NCBI GenBank assembly: GCA_023953695.1
Contig: JAMLJG010000003.1
Coordinates: 71,012 to 106,884 of the forward strand
Source of the DNA: Kiritimatiellia bacterium
Lineage (GTDB): Bacteria > Verrucomicrobiota > Kiritimatiellia > CAIVKH01
DNA length: 35,873 nucleotides
Direction: 5' to 3'
In this document: positions 6,237 to 14,846 of the stretch, piece by piece
Layout: the number at the start of each line of letters is the position of its first letter
How positions within the stretch are numbered: the stretch's first letter is position 1
Program-made: the position numbers and the translations under genes
The notes under the pieces: generated by a model
What the model saw: the letters and a program-made list of their open reading frames with translations, nothing else
Told to the model about the DNA's origin: nothing
The model's database searches: none

Positions 6237-8803
6237 TCCTCGCTGCGAGATGCTTTGCGCGCGCTCTTGGGCAAGAGTCCAAATCTCTCCACAGCCTGGT
6301 CATAATCGGGAATCTGAGCGGCGTACCGACTTAAGAGCTTCTTCAGCGCCATTACCTGGCGGGGCGAAAGCGTCTTTTTCCCCTCAAATTGACGGACGAG
6401 CGAATCGCTGAACTCCTTGTCATCCCACGTCCGCTTCCCGCGCTGAACGGCCGGCTTCCATTCCTTAATAGAGCGCGTCAATTCAATGATCGAAGCGAGG
6501 TTCGGGTCCGTGGGGCCTGCCGCCTCCGATTCCAGACCCAATTCTGCCGCCTGCTGCTCAAAGTTGGGGATGTGCCCAGCGTATTTGTGAATCATTCGAT
6601 CGAGATAGCGGAGCTGGTTATCGCTCAGGCGACGCCCACCCTCCACCTGCTCCTTGAGTGAGGTGAAGAACACGCGATCGTCATACACCTTCTTGCGCAC
6701 TTCGCGCGGCGGATCGAAAGGAACCTGCTCCAAGAGCTGAATTCGTCGCCGCATATTCTCGTCCGGCGGCTCTGCGGCTTTCGCCAACGCGGCCAACTCT
6801 TGCGCCACACCCAAACGCGCGGCTTCTGCGTCGAACGATGGAATCTGATCTTTGTAGCGACCGGCCAGCTTTAGCAGAGCTTCCAACTGCCGCTCGGACA
6901 CCGCCTTCTCGCCCGCCGCGAGCTGATCGCGAATGGACTGAACAAAAGACTCATCGCTATACGTGCGCCGACCTCGCTTCGTCGGCGGCGCCCATTCGCG
7001 CACCGCCCCTAGCATGGCCAAGAGTCCGTTCAACTTTGTGGGATCGGCCGGTGGCCCTTTCGCACTCTCGACCCAACCCTGAAACGATGCGTAGAACTTC
7101 TCCAACATGGAGGTCCACGCCAAGCGGCCCGCTTCGATTTCATCGAGTTCCTCTTCCATGCGAGCGGTGAACTGCACGTCGAAGAGATCGGGCAAATACT
7201 GAATGAGAAAGTCGTTCACCTGAAAACCGCGTTCCGTCGGCTTGAGCGCGCGCTTGTCCTTTTCAACATAGTGCCGGTCCACAATGGTCGAAAGAATCGA
7301 AGCATAGGTGCTCGGTCGCCCCACCCCGTTTTCCTCCAGGGCCTTAACGAGCGATGCCTCTGTATAGCGCGGCGGGGGCTGCGTTTCTTTGCGGTCGCCC
7401 GTCCACTCCAGCTTCTCCAGCGCTTCGCCCTCAACCAGCGGGGGCAATTTGACGAGTTCCTCTTCGTCTTCCTCCTCCTCGCTCTTCTTCCTCTCCGCTT
7501 TGCGATCTTCTTCCACGCCGGTGACGCGCATATAGCCGGGGAACAACACGTCCGACGCCGTCGCGCGGAAGCGATATTCATTCTCCTGCCCCGCTAGCGG
7601 CGCCGCGTCAATCTCAGCCGTGCGCTGCGCAATGCGCGCGGAAGCCATCTGGCAAGCGACGAAGCGCTCCCAGATCAATTGATAGAGTCTCAATTCGTCG
7701 CGCTCCAGGAACGAGGCCAATTGATCGGGCGTCTTAAAAACGTCTGTTGGGCGAATCGCCTCGTGCGCCGCCTGCGCGTCAGCTTTTACGCGATAAAAAT
7801 TCGGCTTCTCCGGAACGAACTCCGCGCCAAAGGTCTTGCCGATGAAATCGCGCACAGCATTGATCGCAACGGGCGATAGCGCCACGGAGTCGGTGCGCAT
7901 GTAGGTGATCAAGCCGACCGGGCCTTCGCCGAAGTCTTTTCCCTCATAGAGCTTTTGCGCGATCTGCATTGTTCTCTTGGGCGTGTAGCCAAGCCGACTC
8001 GATGCCGCCTGCTGCAAGGTGCTCGTGATGTATGCGGGTGGCGCGCGCCGGGAAATTTCTCGATGGATGATTCCCGCCACGCGCAAGGAACGACCTTCCA
8101 GTTCCTCGTGGATGGCGCGGGCATGATCACCTGATTTGATCTCGGCTTTCTTTCCGTTGATTTGCGCGAGGCGAATGGCAAACGGATCGCGCGGATCAAT
8201 CAGTTTTCGAACCTTCGCTCCGAGTATCCAATACTCTTCGGGCTTGAAGTTGAGAATCTCACGCTCGCGTTCGCAGACGAGGCGCACGGCAATGGACTGA
8301 ACTCGCCCTGCGCTCTGCGCACCGCGGATCCGCCGCCACAGCAGCGGACTCACCTTGTAGCCCACGATTCGATCCAAGATGCGGCGCGCCTGTTGGGAGT
8401 CCACCCGCGATTGATCCACCTCGCGTGGTTCCTCAAACGCCTTGCGAATCGCCGGGGCTGTAATCTCGTTGTAGGTCACCCGGCGAAACGGGATGTCGCG
8501 CTTCTTATCTTCGAGCGCCGCTTGCAGGTGCCACGCAATCGCTTCCCCTTCGCGGTCCGGGTCCGGCGCCAGATAAATGCAATCCGCCTCTCGCGCCAGC
8601 GCCTTGAGTTCCTTCAAGACTTTCTCGCGAGTCTTGATTGTCACGTATTTCGGTTTGAAATGCTTTTCAACATCAACACCCAACTCGCGATCCGGCAGGT
8701 CGCGCACATGCCCCATGGAGGCGCGCACAACATACTCCTTCCCAAGGATCTTGTTGATCGTCTTGGCTTTAGCCGGGGATTCGACAATGACGAGATTCTT
8801 CAT
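6233..8803 (-). CDS. topA: DNA topoisomerase I with three C-terminal repeats
   Basis: Type IA topoisomerase, 856 aa, removes negative supercoils. The N-terminal TOPRIM domain has LVIVESPAKAKTI and the metal-binding DPDREGE. The catalytic tyrosine is Y301 in GLITYMRTDS. NGVGRPSTYASI and YVEKDKRALKPTERG complete the core by about residue 580. The tail normally holds Cys4 zinc ribbons, but here I see none. Instead there are three related units of about 65 residues starting near 602, 694 and 779, each with a basic patch, a WDD/YSDE/YDD box, a leucine-rich helix and a 'Y-x-x-x-IP-x-[FY]' box. A 14-residue acidic-basic insert (KKSEEEEDEEE) lies in the middle. ATG at 8803; a TTG at 8812 would add three residues. 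It lies between dprA and the Xer gene. Confidence 0.97.
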   Translation of the reverse strand: MKNLVIVESPAKAKTINKILGKEYVVRASMGHVRDLPDRELGVDVEKHFKPKYVTIKTREKVLKELKALAREADCIYLAPDPDREGEAIAWHLQAALEDKKRDIPFRRVTYNEITAPAIRKAFEEPREVDQSRVDSQQARRILDRIVGYKVSPLLWRRIRGAQSAGRVQSIAVRLVCEREREILNFKPEEYWILGAKVRKLIDPRDPFAIRLAQINGKKAEIKSGDHARAIHEELEGRSLRVAGIIHREISRRAPPAYITSTLQQAASSRLGYTPKRTMQIAQKLYEGKDFGEGPVGLITYMRTDSVALSPVAINAVRDFIGKTFGAEFVPEKPNFYRVKADAQAAHEAIRPTDVFKTPDQLASFLERDELRLYQLIWERFVACQMASARIAQRTAEIDAAPLAGQENEYRFRATASDVLFPGYMRVTGVEEDRKAERKKSEEEEDEEELVKLPPLVEGEALEKLEWTGDRKETQPPPRYTEASLVKALEENGVGRPSTYASILSTIVDRHYVEKDKRALKPTERGFQVNDFLIQYLPDLFDVQFTARMEEELDEIEAGRLAWTSMLEKFYASFQGWVESAKGPPADPTKLNGLLAMLGAVREWAPPTKRGRRTYSDESFVQSIRDQLAAGEKAVSERQLEALLKLAGRYKDQIPSFDAEAARLGVAQELAALAKAAEPPDENMRRRIQLLEQVPFDPPREVRKKVYDDRVFFTSLKEQVEGGRRLSDNQLRYLDRMIHKYAGHIPNFEQQAAELGLESEAAGPTDPNLASIIELTRSIKEWKPAVQRGKRTWDDKEFSDSLVRQFEGKKTLSPRQVMALKKLLSRYAAQIPDYDQAVERFGLLPKSARKASRSEE

Positions 8804-8831
8804 AAGCCGCAAATTGGAAACCCCAAAAGGG

Positions 8832-8844
8832 CCTCCGTGTCAAC
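8832..8844 (-). promoter_or_regulatory. Possible topA promoter element, 13-mer shared with waaA
   Basis: GTTGACACGGAGG on the minus strand ends 28 nt before the topA ATG. It contains a perfect TTGACA -35 hexamer, but a convincing -10 box at the usual spacing is not seen (best is a weak TTTCCA/CCAATT region). The identical 13-mer stands exactly 28 nt before the waaA ATG. The identity and equal spacing are seen; promoter function is inferred. Confidence 0.4.
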
Positions 8845-8861
8845 CGTTACATCCCGGCAAG

Positions 8862-9983
8862 TTAACTGCTGGGGAACAAATCACTCGACAATTCGACCAC
8901 GCGACCCGGCAACATTCGAATCACGCGCTTCATCTCCAAACCCAATAATAGCGCGCTCAACTGCGCCGTATTCAGTCCCGCCGACCGAGCCAGGGAATCC
9001 ACATCCAGCGCCCCCTTCCATAGCGCTTTCACAACCGCCTGTTCATCGGTGGTCAGCGGGACATCGGGCCGCCGAGGCATCGCGGTCTCCACCCGCTGCA
9101 TGGCCGACGGGATCAGCAACTCGAATTCCTGCACAATGTCATCCACACCCTCGCACAGCTTCGCTCCCTGCTTGATCAGCATATGGCAGCCGCGCGACGC
9201 AGGCAGGTCTACTCGTCCCGGCACCGCAAACACGCTTCGCCCCTGCTCCAACGCATCTGACGCCGTGATAACCGCGCCGCTCTTGACGCCCGCCTCAACG
9301 ACAACAATGCCCATGCTCATTCCACTGACTATGCGATTCCGATAAGGGAAGGTCGTCCGGTCGGGCTCTCGGCCCATGGTGAACTCACTCACCACTGCGC
9401 CGTTCTCCGCAATACGGTCTGCGAGGGCCGCGTTCTCTTCGGGATAGAGCTTATCAATCGCGCTCCCCAACACGGCGATGGTTCGCCCCTCTCCCTTCAG
9501 GGCGCTAGCATGTGCGACGGTATCTATGCCTCGCGCCAACCCGCTCACCACTGTGAACCCCGCCTTCACCAGTTGATAGGAGAGGCGATCGGCCACGCTC
9601 GATCCGTAATGCGTGGCATGCCGCGTTCCCACGATTGCGATCGCGTGTTTGTCCGCCTTTTCAAATGCGCCTCGCACATAGAGAACCAGCGGAGGATCAT
9701 AAATCTGCTTCAGCGACGCGGGGTATTCATCGTCCTCTCGCGTGAGGATGCGGGCGCCATATTTCCGCGCTTTGCTCTCTTCGGCATCGGGATCCACTTC
9801 GTTGCGCTGCCGCATGATGCTTGTGGCGAGCTCGGCTCCGATCCCTTTCGCGCGCCGAAGGTCCTCCTCCGCCGCAGACCACACCGCCTCAGGTGAACCC
9901 AGCGTTTCAATGAGATTCCGAACCCGCACGGGGCCCAGCGAATCCATCATGTTCAGCGCAATCAGCGCTTCGCGCCGATTCAC
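8862..9983 (-). CDS. dprA: DNA-protecting protein DprA (Smf)
   Basis: DprA loads RecA on incoming single strands during natural transformation. The 373-aa protein has an N-terminal helix-hairpin-helix/SAM-like part (GPVRVRNLIETLGSPEAVW). The Rossmann core contains AIVGTRHATHYGSSVA, VVSGLARGIDTVAHASAL, IAVLGSAIDKLYPEEN, FPYRNRIVSGMSMGIVVVEA and KSGAVITASDALEQGR. The C-terminal winged helix (about 300-365, LTTDEQAVVKAL... ALLLGLEMKRVIRMLPGRVVEL) is the DML1-like domain. All three parts are present, so it is full length. It starts with GTG at 9983 in a GTGA overlap with the unknown gene upstream and is followed by topA after 58 nt. Its presence hints at competence, but DprA also occurs in bacteria not known to be competent. 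Confidence 0.96.
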   Translation of the reverse strand: MNRREALIALNMMDSLGPVRVRNLIETLGSPEAVWSAAEEDLRRAKGIGAELATSIMRQRNEVDPDAEESKARKYGARILTREDDEYPASLKQIYDPPLVLYVRGAFEKADKHAIAIVGTRHATHYGSSVADRLSYQLVKAGFTVVSGLARGIDTVAHASALKGEGRTIAVLGSAIDKLYPEENAALADRIAENGAVVSEFTMGREPDRTTFPYRNRIVSGMSMGIVVVEAGVKSGAVITASDALEQGRSVFAVPGRVDLPASRGCHMLIKQGAKLCEGVDDIVQEFELLIPSAMQRVETAMPRRPDVPLTTDEQAVVKALWKGALDVDSLARSAGLNTAQLSALLLGLEMKRVIRMLPGRVVELSSDLFPSS

Positions 9984-10594
9984 GAACCGCCCCCCTCTCC
10001 GCGTCGTTTGCGCGGCGTTTTTCGAAACAGCTCCAACTGTTCATCGCGCAGAAGGTCGTAGTTTTTCAGAATGCGCAGCGTTTGCAGCAAATCGGATTTC
10101 TCATAGTTCCGATTCCGCTCAATCCCGCGAATCAACTCGCGCAGCATCGTGGGGAAAAGCAAAACGCCGTCCACGCCGTGCTCCTGGAGCGACTCTTTCG
10201 CTTTCTCACGCAAGCTCGCGGTTGAAGGCAATTCCGATAAACAGAGAATCCGGAATATCGGCTCATCCCCTAACTGACGGCGCACCCAGCGCATCGCAGG
10301 CTCTTGCGCAAATCGCACCAACTCCGGCGACAATTTTAGAATCGCCGGACTCACTCGATCGGTATGCCACCCGCGCACACTCACCACCGCGCGACCCACC
10401 TCGCGCAGCGATGCGCCAGTCAGAAGAAAATCGGGCGGCGGCGCGCGGGAGGCCGATGGATTCAGGACGATGAAATCAATTTCCTCGCTCGGCCTCTTTG
10501 CGCGCGCCGTTACAAGATGTTTGTGAGGCTGCAAAACCAGGAAGCCCAGCGACTCGAAGTATTCCCGCGCAATGGCCTCATTCACACCCGGCAT
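9980..10594 (-). CDS. Unknown conserved-looking protein between aroB and dprA
   Basis: I do not recognise this 204-aa protein. It starts at ATG 10594 (MPGVNEAIAREYFES), overlapping the aroB stop by 17 nt, and ends in a GTGA overlap with dprA. Its reading frame also stays open upstream inside aroB, but that part is a shadow. There are no signal peptide or membrane segments, so it is cytosolic. The N-terminus (EYFESLGFLVLQPHKH, then SEEIDFIVLNP) resembles the start of small nuclease-like alpha/beta folds, but no E-x-K motif follows, so I do not call a nuclease. The C-terminus is helical and charged (GIERNRNYEKSDLLQTLRILKNYDLL). Gene overlap on both sides supports a real, translated gene, possibly linked to DNA processing by position only. 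Confidence 0.75.
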   Translation of the reverse strand: MPGVNEAIAREYFESLGFLVLQPHKHLVTARAKRPSEEIDFIVLNPSASRAPPPDFLLTGASLREVGRAVVSVRGWHTDRVSPAILKLSPELVRFAQEPAMRWVRRQLGDEPIFRILCLSELPSTASLREKAKESLQEHGVDGVLLFPTMLRELIRGIERNRNYEKSDLLQTLRILKNYDLLRDEQLELFRKTPRKRRGEGGGS

Positions 10595-11666
10595 GCCAGA
10601 TCTCCTCCAGAACCGAATCGGATACCGAACACCCAAACGCCACCTGACCAATTCTTTCCGCGAGAACGAAGCGCAACTTTCCTTCTGCGTTCTTCTTGTC
10701 CACGCCCATCGCCTCGCGCAGCGCGGGCCAGGACAACTCAGGCGCGGCAGTGGGCAACCCCGCACGCCGCACCAAGTCCTCGATGCGCTTTGCCTCCTCT
10801 TGCGAGAGCCCGCGCTCGCGAACCGATACTCGCGCGGCATATACCATTCCAATGCCCACCGCCTCACCGTGCAGATAGGCGCCATAGCCCGCCACATTCT
10901 CGATCGCATGAGCCAGCGTGTGACCGAAATTGAGGATTGCGCGCTCGCCCGCTTCCTGTTCATCCGCGCTCACGACATCGGCTTTGATGGCGCAGCTCCG
11001 CGCGATGATCTGACTCAGCGCCTCTGATTCGCCGCGCTGAATCGCGTCGAGATGCGTCTCCAGATAGCGGAAGAAGTCGGGGTCGCGAATCACCCCATAT
11101 TTAATGACCTCGGCCAATCCCGCCGCTCGCTCGCGCGCCGGCAGGGATTTCAGAAGATCGGTATCGCACAGCACGAAAGCAGGTTGATGAAACGCACCTA
11201 CGAGGTTCTTGCCCTCGGGGAGATTGATGCCGGTCTTGCCTCCCACGGCACTATCCACCATCGCCAGCAGAGTCGTGGGAATCTGCACCAAACGGACTCC
11301 GCGCAAAAAGGAGGCTGCCAGGAAACCCGCCAGATCGCCAACGACACCGCCGCCCAAGGCGACAATCGCCGACTTTCGATCCAATCCGGCGCGCACCGCT
11401 GCGGAATAAAGATTCTCAAGCTGCTCCACCGACTTGGAGCCTTCTCCTGCGGAAACTGACGCGCTCGCTATATCAAAACCAGCGGCTCTAAACAGGCGAA
11501 GCGCGCGTTCACCATAAAGCCGATCCACCGTTTCATCGGAGATCAGCAACACGCGTTTTCCGGGGAGCCGCGACATGGCAAACTCGCCCACCCGTTCCAG
11601 CAAGCCCGCTCCAATGTTGATCGGATAGCTCCTGGCCCCCAATTCGACTCTGACTTCAAGCGACAT
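10578..11666 (-). CDS. aroB: 3-dehydroquinate synthase
   Basis: AroB turns DAHP into 3-dehydroquinate in the shikimate pathway, using NAD+ and a divalent metal. The 362-aa product has GEGSKSVEQLENLY, the glycine-rich GGGVVGDLAGFLAASFLRGV (NAD binding), IPTTLLAMVDSAVGGKTGINLPEGKNLVGAFHQP, and the metal/active-site motifs NFGHTLAHAIE and HGEAVGIGM. Length is normal. ATG at 11666. It starts the minus-strand run of eleven genes; a 93-nt gap separates it from the RND gene. A TTGACA at 11704-11699 lies 32 nt before the start codon and may be its -35 box. Confidence 0.97.
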   Translation of the reverse strand: MSLEVRVELGARSYPINIGAGLLERVGEFAMSRLPGKRVLLISDETVDRLYGERALRLFRAAGFDIASASVSAGEGSKSVEQLENLYSAAVRAGLDRKSAIVALGGGVVGDLAGFLAASFLRGVRLVQIPTTLLAMVDSAVGGKTGINLPEGKNLVGAFHQPAFVLCDTDLLKSLPARERAAGLAEVIKYGVIRDPDFFRYLETHLDAIQRGESEALSQIIARSCAIKADVVSADEQEAGERAILNFGHTLAHAIENVAGYGAYLHGEAVGIGMVYAARVSVRERGLSQEEAKRIEDLVRRAGLPTAAPELSWPALREAMGVDKKNAEGKLRFVLAERIGQVAFGCSVSDSVLEEIWHAGCE

Positions 11667-11698
11667 AGGGCTTACAGCTTCAACAACCCCTCTTCGAC

Positions 11699-11704
11699 TG
11701 TCAA
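11699..11704 (-). promoter_or_regulatory. Candidate -35 box for aroB
   Basis: A perfect TTGACA ends 32 nt before the aroB ATG, in the 93-nt gap after the RND gene. No clear TATAAT-like box is found 16-18 nt further on, so the call is weak. The placement resembles the TTGACA elements before topA and waaA. Confidence 0.3.
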
Positions 11705-11759
11705 CGGCAAACCCCTGGCGCGCAAATGCGAGGAGGGCGAGCGAAGACTTGTGTTGAAA

Positions 11760-14700
11760 TCACAGATGCAGTTCATCGAACTCAATGTGATCCGTCGGCG
11801 GGACGCGCTCGATGCGGCTCATCACGCTGTAGGCGCAGGGCACGACGAAGAGCGTGAAGATCGTGGAGACCACTACGCCCCCAATGATCGTCCAGGACAT
11901 CGGCATGCGCGTTTCAGCGCCCGGCCCTATCCCCAGCGCAAGCGGAATTGCTGCGGCAATCGTCGCAAGCGAAGTCATCAATATGGGGCGCAGCCGAATG
12001 GGTGAGGCGCGCAAGATGGCATCATGCACGCTCAGCTTCTCCTCGTAGCGCAGCTTGTTGGTGAACTCGACCAGGAGAATTGAGTTCTTCTTCACAATGC
12101 CCATCAGCAAAATGATTCCGATGGCGCTATACAAATTGAGCGATTGATCCTTCAGGTAGAGCGCCCAAACGGCACCCGAAATACTGAAGGGCAGCGCAAG
12201 AAGCACAGTCCAAGGATGCACAAAGCTGTTGAACTGCGAGGCCAAGACCATATACGCCGCAACAATGCCGAGAAGAAAAGCGAACCAAAGGCTTCCGGAG
12301 GACTCTTGGAAGGTTTGTGCCCCACCCTCAAGATTGAAGGTGTAGCCGGGCGGCAGGACGTCTCGCGCAATGCGCTTTGCCATGCCCAATGCATCCGCCT
12401 GCGAGGCCGCAGGCGCAAGATTGGCCGTCACAGAAACCGCACGCTGTCGGTTCACGCGCGAGATCAATTGAACCGTTGGGACCACTTCGCTATGCACGAC
12501 CTCGGAGAGCGAGATGAGTTCTCCATATTGGGTGCGAACTTGAAGCGCATTCACATCCTCCGGATTCAGCCGCTCGTCCGGATTCAGACGCAGCCGCACA
12601 TCATAACGCCGTCCGCCGCTTGTGAACTTGCCCTCGCGAACCCCGCCGATGGCGGCTTGGACCGTTTCCCCAATGGCCGCCATTGAAACTCCGCGGAGCG
12701 TCGCGGCATCGCGATCCGGCCAGACTCGCAACTCAGGCATTCCGGCTCGGTAGCTGCTGTCGAGGTCCAACACAAGGCCCGTTTCTTCGAGACGGCGCAT
12801 AATTTCGCGCGCGGAATGATCCAGTTGTTCGTAGTCGGGCCCGCGCAAATTGAACTCGACCGGGAAACTGCGGCGGGCCGCCAAGCCGCGCGTCGAAAGA
12901 TCGCGAAAAGCGAAGCGCACACCTGTAACCGATGCCAGGTCGCGGCGAAATTGCATGATCAATTCACTTTGTCCCTTTATCCGCTTATTCTTGTCCACCA
13001 AGGTGATGCCCGCGAAGGCCTCGTTTGGCGTCCCGTTGAATCCACCGATGGAAACAAAGAAACTCGCAATTTCTGGAACCGTGCGCAGATAGGCCTCCAC
13101 CTGCTGAACCTTTTTATCCGTGTAGGAGAGGGATGAGCCGACCGGCATCTGCATGGACAAGCGAATGAAACTCTGATCCTGCGGCGGAACAAATTCGCGC
13201 CGAAGTCGAGTGGCCGTGCCGAGAGAGATCGCGAAAATCAGCATGGCGACAATCAGAACCAGCCAGCGCACACGGAGCGCAACGCCGAGGACGCGGCGGT
13301 AGCCGCTCGCCAGCATTTTGAACCCGACATCAATCGCTCGTTCCATCCAACCGGGTTTCGCGCTCATCTGCATAAACTGCGAACAGCGCATCGGTGTCAG
13401 CGTAACCGCTTCGAGAAGCGAGAGCGCGACGGCCGCCGTAATCGTCACGCCGAACTGGAAAAAGAAGCGCCCAATCACCCCGCTCATGAATACGACGGGG
13501 AGAAAGATCGCGATCACAGCAAGCGTGGCGGCTATGGCAGCAAACGTGATCTCCCGCGCGCCGTCGCGCGCGGCCAGCACGCGGTTCTTTCCCAGGTGAA
13601 AATGCCGAACGATATTTTCCAGCATCATAATCGCGTCGTCCACCACGATTCCTATCGCCAGGGCGAGGCCGAGCAGGGTGAATGTGTTGAGCGTAAAGCC
13701 CATGAAGTAGAGAATGGTGAAGGTTCCAATGATCGAAGTTGGGATCGAAAGAATGATGTTAAAGGAAGAACTCCAGTTTCCGAGAAAGAGATAGCAGATG
13801 AGGGCCGTGAGCAGTCCGGCCAGGAGCAATTCCTCCTTCGTTTGCTTCACCGACTGCTCGACAAAACGCGTGATGTCCACATTGACCTTGAGCTGCATGC
13901 CGTCGGGAAGGCTCTGGTTCAGTTCCGCGATACGCGCCTTCACCGCCTGACCCACCGCCACCTCGTTTGCGCCGCGCTGCTTTCGAATGCTGATGCTGAT
14001 TCCGCGCTGGCCGTCTTGCATGCGCGCAACGCGGCGAATATCTGCCAACCCGTCCTCGACCCGCGCCACATCGTGAATGCGCAGCGTCGAATCGTAGATC
14101 GGCTGACCGCCGCGCTCTGCGATCAAAATATTCCCGACCTCCTCCGCCGAAAGGCCCTCGCCCATCGTGCGCACATTGATCTCTTTCTCCGTGTTCTCGA
14201 TGTAACCCGCGGCGAACTCGACGTGTTGCTTGCGGATCGCGTTGAGCAAATCGAGAATAGTCAGTTCGTGTTCGCGCAGCTTGTCTCGGTCCGCCCAGAT
14301 GCGAAGGTTGCGGTCCGCGGCGCCGCCAAGCGCCACTTCGCCCACGCCCGGAATCACCTGCAACTGGTCAATGAGGAAGTTATCCACATAGTCCATCAAC
14401 TCGCGAAGCGACTGTTTGCCACTGAGGCCGAGAAAGAGGATGGGATCTGCATCGGCGCTGTTTCGCGAAATGACGGGCTGGTCCACGCCGAGCGGAAAGC
14501 GAACTTGGCTGATAGCGGCCTGTACCTCTTGAACGGCCGCATCAATATCGCGATTGAGTTCCAGCTCCAATTCGACTGTGCCGACTCCCTGGCGTATTGT
14601 GGAACGCAATTCCTTCACGCCCTCTACCGCGATGACTTTTTGCTCAATCGAATCAATGATTTCCGCTTCCAATACCTCCGGCGCAGCGCCTTCCCACGTT

Positions 14701-14846
14701 GTTCGGATTTGGATGATGGGGAAATCCACATCGGGCATCAGACTCACACCCAAGCGACCCAGACTAATGGCGCCAAAGACAATCAATCCCGCCATCAGCA
14801 TCCAGGCAAAAACGGGTCGCTTGATGGAGAGTTCCGCCAGCGTCAT
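11760..14846 (-). CDS. RND-family efflux transporter, inner-membrane pump
   Basis: A 1028-aa proton-driven pump of the AcrB/MdtB hydrophobe-amphiphile type. It begins MTLAELSIKRPVFAWMLMAG, the standard first RND membrane helix. The large periplasmic loop and the proton-relay helix with GIVVDDAIMMLENIVRH (adjacent Asp at about 404-405) follow, and the second half repeats this layout (FLLGIVAAYMVLASQF, GIVKKNSILLVEFTNKLR). Length is typical (about 1030-1050). ATG at 14846 overlaps the TolC-like stop by ATGA; longer upstream reading is antisense to that gene. Substrates cannot be inferred. Lys940-type residues (GIVKKNSILL) are present, as in proton-coupled members. No periplasmic adaptor gene adjoins it. 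Confidence 0.96.
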   Translation of the reverse strand: MTLAELSIKRPVFAWMLMAGLIVFGAISLGRLGVSLMPDVDFPIIQIRTTWEGAAPEVLEAEIIDSIEQKVIAVEGVKELRSTIRQGVGTVELELELNRDIDAAVQEVQAAISQVRFPLGVDQPVISRNSADADPILFLGLSGKQSLRELMDYVDNFLIDQLQVIPGVGEVALGGAADRNLRIWADRDKLREHELTILDLLNAIRKQHVEFAAGYIENTEKEINVRTMGEGLSAEEVGNILIAERGGQPIYDSTLRIHDVARVEDGLADIRRVARMQDGQRGISISIRKQRGANEVAVGQAVKARIAELNQSLPDGMQLKVNVDITRFVEQSVKQTKEELLLAGLLTALICYLFLGNWSSSFNIILSIPTSIIGTFTILYFMGFTLNTFTLLGLALAIGIVVDDAIMMLENIVRHFHLGKNRVLAARDGAREITFAAIAATLAVIAIFLPVVFMSGVIGRFFFQFGVTITAAVALSLLEAVTLTPMRCSQFMQMSAKPGWMERAIDVGFKMLASGYRRVLGVALRVRWLVLIVAMLIFAISLGTATRLRREFVPPQDQSFIRLSMQMPVGSSLSYTDKKVQQVEAYLRTVPEIASFFVSIGGFNGTPNEAFAGITLVDKNKRIKGQSELIMQFRRDLASVTGVRFAFRDLSTRGLAARRSFPVEFNLRGPDYEQLDHSAREIMRRLEETGLVLDLDSSYRAGMPELRVWPDRDAATLRGVSMAAIGETVQAAIGGVREGKFTSGGRRYDVRLRLNPDERLNPEDVNALQVRTQYGELISLSEVVHSEVVPTVQLISRVNRQRAVSVTANLAPAASQADALGMAKRIARDVLPPGYTFNLEGGAQTFQESSGSLWFAFLLGIVAAYMVLASQFNSFVHPWTVLLALPFSISGAVWALYLKDQSLNLYSAIGIILLMGIVKKNSILLVEFTNKLRYEEKLSVHDAILRASPIRLRPILMTSLATIAAAIPLALGIGPGAETRMPMSWTIIGGVVVSTIFTLFVVPCAYSVMSRIERVPPTDHIEFDELHL

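Noticed and set aside
10595..10963. Upstream extension of the unknown gene's frame by about 123 codons.
   Set aside because: It is Arg/Trp-rich shadow coding inside aroB; the start at 10594 fits the gene overlap.
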